The notes under the pieces: model-generated
The model's database searches: none
The model's input: the letters and a program-made list of their open reading frames with translations, nothing else
What the model was told of the DNA's origin: nothing
Assembly (NCBI RefSeq): GCF_020080835.1
Contig: NW_025401886.1
Span: 372,001 to 436,000 of the forward strand
DNA length: 64,000 nt
From: Cotesia glomerata
Lineage: Eukaryota > Arthropoda > Insecta > Hymenoptera > Braconidae
Reading direction: 5' to 3'
Shown: positions 11,841 to 22,471 of the stretch, piece after piece
How positions within the stretch are numbered: the stretch's first letter is position 1
How the letters are laid out: each line of letters starts with the position of its first letter
Translations under genes and position numbers: made by a program

Positions 11841-11911
11841 GCCCAGACTGGGAATCGAACCCAGATCTCTCGGTTACGCGCCAAGGGCTTTACCAGTTAA
11901 GCTATCCGAGA
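11841..11911 (-). tRNA. tRNA-like SINE head (Thr-CGT-like), copy 1
   Basis: The minus strand folds as a cloverleaf. The acceptor is TCTCGGA against TCTGGGC with wobbles and one terminal mismatch, the D arm has TAGCTTAACTGGTAAAGC, the anticodon arm CTTGG/CCGAG carries loop CGCGTAA, and the T arm is CTGGGTTCGATTCCCAG. Position 33 is G instead of T. That and its duplication inside a transposon arm argue for a SINE head, not a working tRNA. Confidence 0.5.
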
Positions 11912-12094
11912 CAAGTACTGACTACTTTATTCAGTCCCGTATATAAGACCCACCGAGCAAACAACGCCACCGTCCATCTTACGGTAAAGAGCCATATTAA
12001 AGCAAATTTTAAGGGAGTTGGGAAAGAACGGATAGGGGAAAGGGGGGGACCTACTCAGTGGGAATTTTTCTGTAATTGAAAAAATAATCAGACA

Positions 12095-12165
12095 GCCCAG
12101 ACTGGGAATCGAACCCAGATCTCTCGGTTACGCACCAAGGGCTCTACCAGTTAAGCTATCCGAGA
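12095..12165 (-). tRNA. tRNA-like SINE head (Thr-CGT-like), copy 2
   Basis: Same cloverleaf as the copy 250 bp upstream, with the D arm closer to consensus (GGTAGAGC) and loop TGCGTAA. Position 33 is again G, so the defect is shared and probably family-wide. Confidence 0.5.
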
Positions 12166-13239
12166 CAAGTACTGACTACTTTTTTGTTGGAAATTGAATT
12201 CTCTACAAGTTTGTCATTTACATTTTTTCCGTAGCTCTTGATATTTACGAGATAAATGCGAAAAAACGCCAATTTTATGAAAAAATCAGGTTCAGTGGCC
12301 CGTACTGCCTCGCCAGTGTGAGTTACGACTTTGCGGCAATGGGCACTTTTGTAGAGCGTTCAATTCTAAGAAAAAACCATCTTCGATCAAAGTGATCCCA
12401 TGAAATGCCGCTGAGCTTTAGAAATTCAAAAATTAAAAATCAAAGTTTTTGTGTATTTTCAATGGGAAATATTCACATGCCTTGGTCGAGGACGTTAATT
12501 AATATTAAGAGCTCAAACTTTCAGGGAATTTTTTTTTGGGTATTTCCAACAAGAATTCACGATGGGACCGAAAAAAAAAAATAAAGTAAAAAAAAAAATC
12601 ACCCTAATATATATATAGCCTGAGAATCGGCTACTATCTATTTTTCTAACCTCTAAGTGATAAGGGGTGTTCACCCCAAAAAAATTTTTTTTATTTTTTT
12701 GATAAAATTTTTATTTTTTTTATTTTTTTATTATGTGGCATCAAAAAATACATACAACTTTAAATTTGCACTTTTTTATCACCAACCCTTGCTTTTTAAT
12801 AGTCATTTTCATAATTTTATCATTTTCTATCCCGCTCGATAACATTAATTATTATCACTTGGTAAGTTATCCCTTCCATGTGTCTACCGGTGTCACTTCT
12901 CACCCTGTAAACATCACGGAGTAGGGATGTTACCTCTACAGTTTTCGGCTATTATTAGTGTTTATGCTTCAAGCGTAGTAGTTAAACATTTTTACTATCT
13001 CAGTGTAACTCTCATATCAAATATATTCTCGAGTAACTTTATTATTTATTTATTAATAACTAATATTATTGAATATAATTAATAATTAATAACTAATAAA
13101 ATTATTAATCTTGAGTGTAAATCGCACGATCAGTTAATTAAGTGACTTACATAACCTCTAAAATACTCAACACGTGTCACGAGTTCCCGCAAACAACGGC
13201 TATTGAGTTGTAAGTATAAATTATTTTTTACGTTTATTA

Positions 13240-14345
13240 TGCAACGTGGCCATTCGGCTCACACTAGGTAAACGCCAATTTACCACCTGATACTAAACGT
13301 TTGCTGATAACATGTAAGCCAGATTAGAAATTAGATGATAATTTTTAATAGTACGAAAATCGTTGAGAGTGGCGCTAGAGCGTATCCCCACTACTCAATG
13401 TTAATTAATGTACGCGGAAGCCGCGTGCAGGCAGTCTTTGTTCAACCCCCATAATGTATACTTCTCTAATTGATATATTTATTAAAATATAAGCAATTAT
13501 TTCACCGTGTTACAATGTGATGTTCGGTATTTTATTAATTTACACCGTCTATTAAATAATAACGGCATTTTAAACTATATTTGTACGATACGACTCTGAT
13601 TATTAGTTAACAAGGAGTATGTCGTACATTAATTAAATAATACGACGCATATATAAGATAAATTTGCTTGGCATGTCGTGTACTCAAGAGGTCTCGAGTA
13701 GTCAGCCATTTTGTTGAGGAAAGCGTCGTTTCATTGTTTGAGGAAGATCCTGGTTTGTCGGTCACCTCGATTCAATCGTCTGTTTCTGAATCAGTAACCG
13801 GCCCAGCTGCAGCCACGAGGAATCTACCACCGCTGGACAACGTTAAAGCACACCGAAGTGGTAGTAGTACCTGTTGTAAGTCAGGTGGTATATTGGTAAG
13901 AATTGGACGCGGTATTGAACTTACTTTGAGCTGTATTTTTCAATATTTGTATTTGACGACCATTTAGCTCTATTTTTCCAATTAAGCGATCAGCGGAGCA
14001 GTACGCGGTAGAGGTTGGTTTTGTGTCGGAGCTGAACCCACTTTTCAACGAGTATCGCCACCCACGATTTGCCCTGGACCATATTCTTTACGCGAATTAA
14101 ATCAATTTAGCTATTTGTAGCTTTGAAAGCTATCGGCTTGGTCCGCCGTAAAATCTAAAGCTACAGGCATCTGGAGCAGCATCGACTCTTATAAGCTACG
14201 GCTTCGAGTTGGTTACACTCCGGGTGTAACGAGCGTGTCTTTTCGGCCCAGTTCGTAGTTAATTATTAAATATAAATTTAGATAATTTATTTTCGAATAC
14301 AAAATTTATTTCACTCTACGAACAGTCGAGACCAGCCACGTTACA
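13240..14345 (+). mobile_element. Solo LTR, 1106 bp, TSD ATTA
   Basis: Ends are TGCAACGTGG and CCACGTTACA (near-perfect inverted termini). It is flanked by ATTA at 13236-13239 and 14346-14349. Helitron copy 2 lacks it at the equivalent site. A TATATAAG box-like motif lies near 13651 and an open stretch follows at 13668-13967, perhaps a leader. No primer-binding site or internal region follows, so it is a solo LTR from LTR-LTR recombination. Confidence 0.8.
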
Positions 14346-14688
14346 ATTATTATAAAATCAAAAATTATTCTTTCTTATTTATAACGAAAATATTGTTGGG
14401 AATGGTGAAAAACGAATTCGGTGAAAGTTAGATTTTTAATAGAATTGGAAATTTTTTTTTTGTGTTTACTTATAAGAGCTCTAACTTCGACAGAATTTTT
14501 TTTTTTCACTATTTCTAACAATATGTATTTTCGATATAATTAAGAAACATAAAATTTTTCGCTTTCCTGAAACTATCTAATTTTTACATGTATATTTAAT
14601 GTAATCAAAGATAAAATAAATGATTAATATAATAATTAAATAATTCAATCAGTTCTATTCATGTGTGTTTTGTATTGTACAGTGAACA

Positions 14689-14987
14689 ATGCCAACAAAA
14701 CCCAAAGGGGCCAATTTGAGCCGTGATACAAATAAATCTAGAAGCATTCAAAATAGAAGAGCCCAAAGAACCGAAGAACAAGTTCAGGAAGAAAATACTG
14801 GAGCACGTGTGAGAATGGCGCAATTGCGTCAAGAACAATCAGACGATACACGAGCTGAACGCAATGAAGTCATGAGATTAGAACAACGACAATCACACCG
14901 TTTTACTGTCAATAGACGCAGAGCGAATGACCAATAACGCCAACAGGCTTATCGAGCCCGATATTGAATATTATGCTCATTCAAAAG
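14689..14987 (+). pseudogene. Helitron Rep/helicase, N-terminal part (copy 1)
   Basis: It starts at an ATG (MPTKPKGANLSRDTNKSR) and encodes a strongly basic, Arg/Gln-rich N terminus (RRAQRTEEQ, RFTVNRRRAND) typical of the leader of Helitron Rep/helicase proteins. A TAA at 14935 replaces the CAA seen in copy 2, and ~45 bp are deleted just after it. The hAT-ended segment then interrupts the frame; the protein resumes at ~40261. Confidence 0.8.
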
Positions 14988-15300
14988 CAGGGATAGGGAG
15001 TACTCCTTAAGAGCCGCTCATTTTCGAAAACTGACCGCTCTTATTGAGAGTTACTCGTCAATAGAGTATCGTGCACGAGTGTATAGATATCCAAATACTC
15101 TATAGTAGTAGTACACATAGATCTAACTCCGAGTCGGAGCGAAACAGACTTGCTCTTTAGTATATTTCTCCTACTCCGAGTTACTGATTGAAGAGCGTTG
15201 TCAGAAGACTCTTTAAGAACTTACTCGTCAAAGGAGCGATTCACTCTCCGAGCATAGCCAAGATACTCCTCCCACCATTTGACAAAAATTCGTCTCTTTG
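14988..15300 (+). repeat. hAT left terminal and subterminal repeats
   Basis: A terminal inverted repeat CAGGGATAGGGAGTA is followed by clustered ACTCG/ACTCC/GAGTA motifs and ends near ATACTCCTCCCACC. The same order occurs inverted at the right end, consistent with multiple transposase-binding sites. Confidence 0.75.
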
Positions 15301-15820
15301 CGTTAACCATTATACAGCGTACACTACTTTATCTACACTAATTTAGAAATGATTTTAGGTAGCCCATAGTAAGTAGCCCATATGTATATTGTGTACAGAA
15401 AGAAAGTATAAATTATAACACTAGAATATCAGTCGATTGCAACTTTAATTGCTTAAAAGCGCACTTGTTAATTAACAATTTTTTTTTGCTAGTTAATATC
15501 AATTTTGAAAAACAATATTTTTTTAAATCATTATTTCTATTGTGCTTTCTCATTCTTAAAAAAAAATTGCATTAAAATTTTTTTTTCTTTAGTAAATAGA
15601 CAATTTGTTGTAAATAAATAAATTTTCTCGTAAAAAATTTTTTTTATGCTATATGAATATATAAAAACAAATATTAATCGTTTTTTAAACAAAACAAATT
15701 TATTCTATTTTTTATTTACAAAACAAATAAAAAATTTTAAAAGTAATTTTTTTTTTTTAATTAAAAAGTACGACAGAAATAATGATTTGAAAAAAAAAAT
15801 GGTTTTTTTACTATTGATAT
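15301..15820. other. AT-rich hAT interior without recognisable genes
   Basis: Poly(A/T)-rich DNA; short open frames are compositional. It ends at the ATAT target duplicate of the solo LTR. Confidence 0.5.
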
Positions 15821-16799
15821 TGTTATATCCGGCGTGCCGTCTATAATACAGGGCCTCCCATTTCTGCCGAAAAGTGCAGCGCTTGCATATTTAGGGACTG
15901 GACTGCGTGACAACTTACTCGTGGCCGAAGAATACACATTACCGCGCATTGTCACCTCATCGCAGGAACCAATTGTTTAATTAGTAGCCCCACTTAATGA
16001 ATCGCAACCGAGGTGATAAAAGACACGAACACCATAATTCGACAGCTCATTTACAAGGTAACAGTTCTGCCTTAGAGCCCGGGTGAGTCCTATACCCCGA
16101 CACGTATAGGCAGACTTCAATTATTAAATTAATTAGTCATCTTTTCCCTAATTATTCATTTCGATTTCCTTAACGGTATTTCTGAGTTCTGTGATAGCGA
16201 TTCTTCGAGCCACGATTCGTTTTGACGATAATCGAGATTCCCACAGTTCCAGTGACCTGGTCCCACTCTCAAATTATTATTTTCTTCTTCTGTAAATTTA
16301 TAATCGGCGAACTTTGTTTGCCGGAGTCGTTACTCCGGTTACGAACTCATATTAACTTTCAACCTTTGTTTTTATATTGTTATTAGTTAATAAGTGAATA
16401 GTGTAAGTTAAGACGTGTTTGCCCATAGGGCCAGTTAAACAGAATATATAAACTAAAAACCCAAATCGAAGTGTATCATCATTCTTAAGTTAAGAACCTT
16501 CAACCTTCAATCTCCAGTCAGCAGGAGGAAGCGAGAAGCCAAGCAGCGGAACTCAAAGGTACAACGTCCAATCAAAGGCCGAATCATCGTTGGAATTAGG
16601 ATTCGCAATAGTAAGTGGAGGATATTTTATTATTTCCGAGGTCGATTGTCGTATTCAAGGGGCCCTCTCCGGGGTTTTCACCTTCACGAACCCATAAAAT
16701 ATAAACTTAACGATTCTTTCGTTAGGGAAATTCATCTGTTATCCGAACCTCCGTTAATCCAGCTACCGCAATTTAAGATCTTATTTTTCGGACATAACA
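15821..16799 (+). mobile_element. Solo LTR, 979 bp, TSD ATAT (family L)
   Basis: Begins TGTTATATCCGGCGTGCC and ends CGGACATAACA, flanked by ATAT (15817-15820 and 16800-16803). It shares start, end and internal blocks (GCCGGAGTCGTTACTC, AAAAGTGCAGCGCTTGCA) with the LTR at 26737. No internal coding region is attached. Confidence 0.88.
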
Positions 16800-16803
16800 A
16801 TAT

Positions 16804-17399
16804 CAACTAGCAAAAAAATTGTTAACTAACAAAGGCGATTTGAATTAATGAACAAATTTGTTTAAGAAATGATTTTTATCTTAAAAATCATTATCTTCAT
16901 TTTTAATTATTTTCTAAGAAAAAATTTTCAAACATTTTTCATAAACATCATATTTGTTTGTAATATACTTTATAAAAGAATTTTTTAAATAATTGTGGGT
17001 AAAATTTCAAAAAATTTATTTCTGTGTTACTGTTATCAATGTAAAAATAAATCCATCGGGCTATTTGAAAAAAAAAAAATTATTAAATGTTTTATTTATG
17101 TTTCATATTTTCTTCAGCATCTCTAATTGTTACTAAAAAAACGGAAAATTCTTATTTATTTTTTTTCCAACATGAATCTTTGTAAAGCTTTCAAAGGATA
17201 GGCCAATAAAAAAATTAATTGCTTCTGGCTATGAAAAAATTTGTTAATTAACAAAAACATATTTCTTAAGAAAATGAACACAAAAATTTTTGGCCAGCAG
17301 ATTATGGTTTATCAGTTTATCTACCAAGGTTTGGTTACCAGATGGACTTTTTTTGTTTAACTTTTGTGAGTAAGTCTTACACTTGCAAGGAAAAATTGA
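16804..17399. other. AT-rich interior, nothing recognised
   Basis: Repeats of GTTAATTAACAAA-like words and homopolymer runs. No gene, RNA or clear repeat boundary was seen. Confidence 0.5.
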
Positions 17400-19225
17400 G
17401 AGTTAAAAAAAGTTTTTTTTTGTTATTTTTCCTATTATTTTAATAAGAAAATCTATTTTAGCGTTGAGTTTTAAATTAAAATATCTTAAAAACTACGCAA
17501 AAGTAATCGAGACATGCTGCGTATGAAATTTAGAGAACGAAATAAGGAACAAAATGAGCCGAAACCGATGTCTACGACCAATAGTTTACGAGATAATAAT
17601 TTTTTAATGAAAAAAAACGTGGTTCCCTTCAAGCGCTTATAAACAAATACCTGTAACTCCTCGAAAAATCATTTGATTTGATTTGATTTTTTTTTTTTTT
17701 TTTTTATAGCTATTGGTGTCTTCTATGAGCAAGAAAATCAACTAAGCTCAAAAAATATCATCTGAATTTTTTTGAATGATTTTCAGTTTTCCGAATTTCT
17801 GCATTAAAAAATAGTTGAAATTATAAAAAAATTATTTTTTTAGCATTTTAAAATTTTACTGGCAACAAAATATCGGTGTAAAAAAATTTTTTTTTATTTG
17901 CAAAAACTTAGTTTAAAAGTTAAAAAAATTATGAGCTCTACGGGGACTTGAACTGAACTCCGAGACAGTTCGCGTGCGCCATTTCCGTCAAACCATTGTC
18001 GTAGAAAAATAAGGAACATAATAATAATGTGAGGTAAATAATAATAATAGTAAGCGGCCGCTCACATACTCGAAGTAATTTGTTTTTTCATGTTTTGTGT
18101 AATTTTTTCATTTTTTTCTGAAGACTAAATTAACTTTTAAAAAATCAATTCCTCAATATTGGTATCAACTGATTTCAAATTCATGAATTGACCAAATAAG
18201 TCATCGTCAAATGACCGAATTATGAAAAGTTCATTAACTTCTTTGTTTATAAAAAAAAGAATAAAGTTAGTTAACTTTTCAAAACTTGATCCTTTATCGT
18301 TAGGTTTTCTGGATGATTTATAAAATTTGGAATCGATTGACATCACTATTGTGGAATCGATTTTTTGAAAGTTTATTAAATTGTAAAAAAAAAAAAATTA
18401 GTTAACTTTTTAAAAATTGGTCTTGAGACAATAAGTTTTTGGGTCGATTCATAAAATTTGGAATTGATTGATCCCTGTATTGTGGAATCGATTGATACCT
18501 ATGTTGTCGAATCGATTATTCAAAAGTTAATTTAGTCTTAAAAAGAAAAGAAAAAATAACAAAAATGATGAAAAAACAAATTACTTTGAGTATCTGAGCG
18601 GCCGCTTACTATTATTATTGTTTGCCTCACATTATTATTATGCTTCCCATTTTTCTACGACGGTTTGACGAGAATGACGTCCGCGCTCTGTCTCGAAGTA
18701 CAGTTCAAGTCCCCGTAGAGCTCATATTTTTTTAACTTTTCAGCTAAATTTTTGCACAAAAAAAAAATTTTTTTTACATCGATGTTTTGTTGCGGGTAAA
18801 ATTTTTAAATGCCAGAAAAATAATTTTTTTTTAATAATTTTAACTATTTTTTAATGCAGAAATTCGAAAAAATGAAAATTATTCAAAAAAATTCAAATAA
18901 TTTTTTTTGAGCTTAGCTGATTTTCTTGCTTATAAAAGATACCAATAGCTAAATAAAAAAAAAAATCGAATGATTTTTCGAGGGGTTACAGATATTTGTT
19001 TATAAGCGCTTGAGGGGAACCGCGTTGTTTTTTTCATTAAAAAATTAATATCTCGTAAGTATTGGTCATAGAGACATCGGGTTTGGCTCATTTTGTTCTT
19101 TATTTAATTCTCTAAATTTCATATACAGCATGTCTGGACTACTTTTGGCGTAGTTTCTGAGATATTTTAATTTAAAACTCAACGCTAAAACTCTATTTTT
19201 TAAACAAAAAAAAAAGCAACACTTC
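17400..19225. mobile_element. Large foldback element, arms ~700 bp
   Basis: The two halves are near-perfect reverse complements about a centre near 18340. TTAGCGTTGAGTTTTAAATT at 17460 mirrors the right arm near 19190, and both arms hold GAGCGGCCGC-type sites at ~18052 and ~18595. A ~370-bp loop lies in the middle. A tRNA-like sequence is embedded in each arm (minus at ~17936-18010, plus at ~18651-18723), with B box AGTTCAAGTCCCCG. No ORF of note. Confidence 0.85.
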
Positions 19226-19631
19226 ACACATACACAAAAATGTTTAGAATTTTATTGAGTATTTTGAAAAAAAAAAAAAAAAAAACCCAAAATCGGATCA
19301 TTTTGTCGAAAAGTTGCCAACAAACCGCTTTTTTCTAGGCCGACTGGTCTAATTTATTTATTTATGTAGTTATCCAGACGGTACCAAAAAATTATGGTTT
19401 TTGTCTAAGACATCATGTGTGCATGATCCGATTTGAAAAAAAAAAAAAAAAAAGGTGTGTGTGCGATTCACACACGATAGAAGTGAAACTTCAGTGAATC
19501 GACAAAAGAATGAGATGAATATTTATAACAAGGGTAGGATAATTACAAAGTTTAATTGTTCAAAAATGAAAGTATTTTGATTAATTTTAAAAGATATTTT
19601 ATATTTTATTTAACATATGTTACATAATCTA
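19226..19631. other. 3' flank of the endonuclease pseudogene
   Basis: Poly(A) runs and a segment with AGACATCATGTGTGCATGATCCGATT, a word also seen in altered form near 33163 and 37171. The motif GAAGTGAAACTTC at ~19477 recurs inverted near 21150, which may mark ends of a ~1.7-kb unit carrying the endonuclease gene. Confidence 0.4.
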
Positions 19632-20720
19632 TTACTCAAGTTCCATATTTTCAGTTTCAACAAATGATACAAGAGGCTTATGATAACTAAAATACGATAC
19701 AAATATTTTAGTTTCAATTTGGTTGATATATCTTTGGAACACTGCATCTATTACCGTTTTTGATCTTGTAGTTGATTGAGTGCGATTGTTACACATTTTT
19801 AAATAAAATGTTGTATCGAGAAACTCAATCAAAGGAAGCGCTGTATCTGATGCAAAATTTATGTTAAAATCCCCACTTAAAATCATCGGAATTTTATCAT
19901 AATTCTTTTTGAGAATTCGCGATACCTTTGGGGTATATTTGATCAAATTTTCATGTATAAATTCAATAACTGATTTTATTGATTGGTTGGGAAAGATGTA
20001 AATTGCTACGATCAAAATTAAATCTCCTTGGTCATTTCTGCTCTCACAGGCACATATTTCTCCAACTTTCGAAAGCTGAACAGACAATGATTCTAGCTGT
20101 TGTGCATTGAGATCCATTTGTGGCGTAACAACACGGGCTCCATCATTTACGTTGTGATAAATTGCTACTCCGCCTGCCCTCGTACGTGGTCTTTTGTAAT
20201 TAACAACAATATTAAAATTTGGAATGTCTACAATATCTTCATTATTCATCCATGTCTCCGAAAGAATTAAAAATTTGACGATGACACTATATTGTCATGT
20301 TGCAGATCTTGTACATGAGCTCGTAAGCTTTGACAGTTAAAGGTAAACAGTGACATCCCTTTTCTTTTATTTAAGAAATCATATAAAACATTTGTAATTG
20401 TCTCAAGTCGATTCAAGTTCAGCCTTCGAAATTCATGTTGTAGATCAATTGTAGATACTGACGCTCTTCGGTCTGAAAAACATTGATATATTAGTTTATA
20501 CTTAAAACAGGATTAAAAAATATTTACACTTACCATTTATTACATCAGTCACATTGACACTTATATCTGAACATCTATTTTGATTGTTCAATAATTGTTT
20601 TTTACGTGCACGAAACTCGCGACTACGTTCTGTTGAACTTTTTGCTGAATTTTTTTTCATTTTAATTTCATTTTTTTTGCGTCGATATTGACGACACATT
20701 TCGGCATTAGTTTTCGGCAT
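19632..20720 (-). pseudogene. Stand-alone APE-type endonuclease with basic N terminus
   Basis: Minus strand. Exon 1 (ATG at 20720) encodes a basic repeat-like leader (MPKTNAEMCRQYRRKK, then STERSREFRARKK), followed by an intron at ~20474-20533 (GTAAGTG...TTTTTCAG). Exon 2 gives the endonuclease/exonuclease-phosphatase fold: LFTFNCQSLRAHVQDLQHD, a 1-bp frameshift in a T run near 20262, LSETW (catalytic Glu), ILSGDFNINF, TRSKTVIDAVF and FVSYFSYHKPLVSF (terminal His). The total is ~300 residues ending in ENMELE. No reverse transcriptase or helicase follows, unlike LINEs or Helentrons. It could be a domain split from such an element. Intron and motifs are clear; the parent element is not. Confidence 0.75.
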
Positions 20721-20739
20721 TTTATAAAATTTATTATTT

Positions 20740-21169
20740 AGTACAAGATATAAAAATACTCACAAACAGTTAAATAATAACACACCACGCTATCTTACTA
20801 AAACGCTGTAATACGCAGCCGCATACAGTGTACAGTAAGCTCACGTAGTTTTCACATGCACTACACACGTTAAATGCTCAAATACAAGCACGTATTAAAC
20901 AGTGTGCAATATACATACACACTGACATCTGCTCTCTCGCTCTGGCTCACAAATTACAGGCGACTATGCTTAGAAGACGGGAGTGGGGACGCTACGAAGT
21001 ATGGCACAAAGAGGAGAGACCGATAATATACAAATTGTATGTATATTTCTGTCTCATTCTTTCCCCTGGCTTCATCCTACACATTTTTGTATTTGTGTCT
21101 CTTACCTGTCGTTTTTTCGTTGCATCCGGTTTGAAATCACAACGATTCTAAAGAAGTTTCACTTCAAAA
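20740..21169. other. Upstream flank of the endonuclease pseudogene
   Basis: A region relatively rich in GC for the window (CTCTCGCTCTGGCTC), possibly its promoter. Overlapping open frames at 20966-21222 have no recognisable content. Confidence 0.35.
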
Positions 21170-22200
21170 ATTTTTATTATTCAAAAAAATATATTGATCA
21201 AATGCACCTAAAAAATTTTTGAGAAAACTCAATTCTTTCATAAATAGCTATTTTGCAAGTAGCTTTGGATTAATCTATCTCGTTAACAAATAACAATAGC
21301 TTGAAACATGCTGGAAATAACATTTAAAGAAAAGATTAACAAATAAAATAAGCACAACCCGATCTCTCTAGGACCAATAGTTTACGTCATGAGAATTTTT
21401 TAATGCAAAATTTAAGCGCTGAGCGCCAACACGTTTAAATAAGTAGCTCTAACTTGGTAAATAATTTATCGATTCATCTATTTTATTTTTTAATCACAGC
21501 TTGTACTTACTTTTATTCAGAAAAACTTTAATTAAGTATAAAAAAACTTTATGCAGTTGTAATTACCAAAAAAAAAGGTTTTTCAGTTTTTCGTGGCTCA
21601 AAAATAGTAAAGATATGATATATGACTTTTCATTAACATACACGCAAGTTTGTAGTGACGAGAGATTTTAAGAACAACTTATAAATAGGAAAAAAAATTT
21701 TTTTCTTTTGCAAAAAAACGCTTTGAAAATTGTTGCTACCAATGAGGTGACGGTATATGTCTTAATATGAAAGACGAAGAAATACAAATAAGTATCTCTC
21801 TCTTGAGTTTTTAATTCTGAAAGTTGGGAGAAGGGAGAAAGATAAATTATTTTATTATTATTAGAATAGACAGACCTAAGAAAGAGAGAGAGAGGATAAG
21901 GTTTCTTATCTTTCGATCAACAGATGACGAAAATTATTTTAAATATATTTGACGAAGATTCTGTTTCTGAAAACTTTTTCAAAAATAAATTAACTATTAT
22001 TAATAAAAATTAATGTATCAAAATTAGCATATCAAAATAAACATTAACTTTTAGATAAATGTTTCCTAGAAGTCAAGTTATTTATCCGAATCATAAAATC
22101 CTGAGCTCAAAAAAGAGATACTTACTTTGTTTCTTTGTCTTACAAATTGAGGCATATACCATTCGTCTTTTAGTGTTACAATTTTAATTAATTGCTAAAA
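21170..22200 (-). repeat. Repeat Y/X start region, inverted partial copy
   Basis: It reads as the reverse complement of 33240-34053 joined to 36005-~36340, that is the right-hand copy without its solo LTR. Shared blocks include TCTCTCTCTTGAGTTTT, CGAAAGTCATGTATTAT-like words and AAGTACAAGCTGTGATT. It therefore shows that the right-hand sequence was contiguous before the LTR entered. Confidence 0.65.
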
Positions 22201-22348
22201 TCGTTGTTTCAAATAATTCATTCTATTATAAAAATTTTTTTTTATTATATTTTCTTATCTAGAAAACATAATAATTTTTATTTTATTGCTAATTTTTTAC
22301 CTTTGAAAAATATGAAAAATGGTTGTGTTTGATTATCTAAACATGAAT

Positions 22349-22471
22349 CTACTGTTAAAATATACATATTACTTTGATATTGGTTATTTTAAATACAATT
22401 AGAGGATAGGGAAACACAGAAAATATTAATCAAATTCTGAATTTTATGTATATCATATTTATATTTATAAC
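22349..22471 (+). repeat. 122-bp direct repeat, left copy (flanks copia fragment)
   Basis: CTACTGTTAAAATATACAT through TTTATAAC occurs here and again at 23700-23822 with ~95% identity. It is too long for a target duplication. Confidence 0.85.

Larger units (their letters stand above)
11725..12177 (-). mobile_element. Tandem pair of tRNA-derived SINE copies
   Basis: Two nearly identical ~190-bp copies share a 3' segment (the minus-strand end reads toward GCCATATTAAAGCAAATTTT) and a tRNA-like head (11841-11911 and 12095-12165, minus). The whole unit interrupts the right inverted repeat. A few bases of the repeat are missing at the right boundary. A single duplicated SINE or a head-to-tail dimer would both fit. 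Confidence 0.75.
6506..12607 (+). mobile_element. Autonomous-type DNA transposon with ~1-kb terminal inverted repeats
   Basis: Ends are TTAGGGTGATTTTTTTTT on the left and its reverse complement on the right. Each is flanked by TATATATA, a possible 8-bp target duplication but in low-complexity DNA. The inverted repeats run 6506-~7497 and ~11568-12607 once later insertions are set aside. Between them lies one plus-strand, multi-exon transposase pseudogene (7919-11327). Insertions into the element are a SINE (7042-7427), a MITE (9682-10331) and a double tRNA-derived unit (11725-~12177). Confidence 0.88.
11568..12607 (-). repeat. Right long terminal inverted repeat (with tRNA-derived insertion)
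   Basis: This is the reverse complement of the left arm, from TTCTAGCC to the CACCCTAA end. At 11725-~12177 it is interrupted by a tandem tRNA-derived unit. Confidence 0.88.
12616..14987 (+). mobile_element. Helitron copy 1, left part (5' truncated)
   Basis: It matches Helitron copy 2 from AGCCTGAGAATCGGCTAC onward, but lacks copy 2's first ~100 bp. It abuts the right end of the long-TIR transposon. It carries a solo LTR (13240-14345) and the start of the Rep/helicase gene (14689), and is cut at 14987 by the hAT-ended segment. It resumes at 40261 after the duplicated TTCAAAAG. Confidence 0.85.

Noticed and set aside
11841..12165. Functional tRNA-Thr genes
   Set aside because: Position 33 is G in both, the copies are a tandem inside a transposon arm, and similar heads recur in SINE contexts.
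13668..13967. Coding gene MACRVLKRSRVVSHF...
   Set aside because: It lies inside a solo LTR and I recognise no domain; possibly a leader, not supported as a gene.
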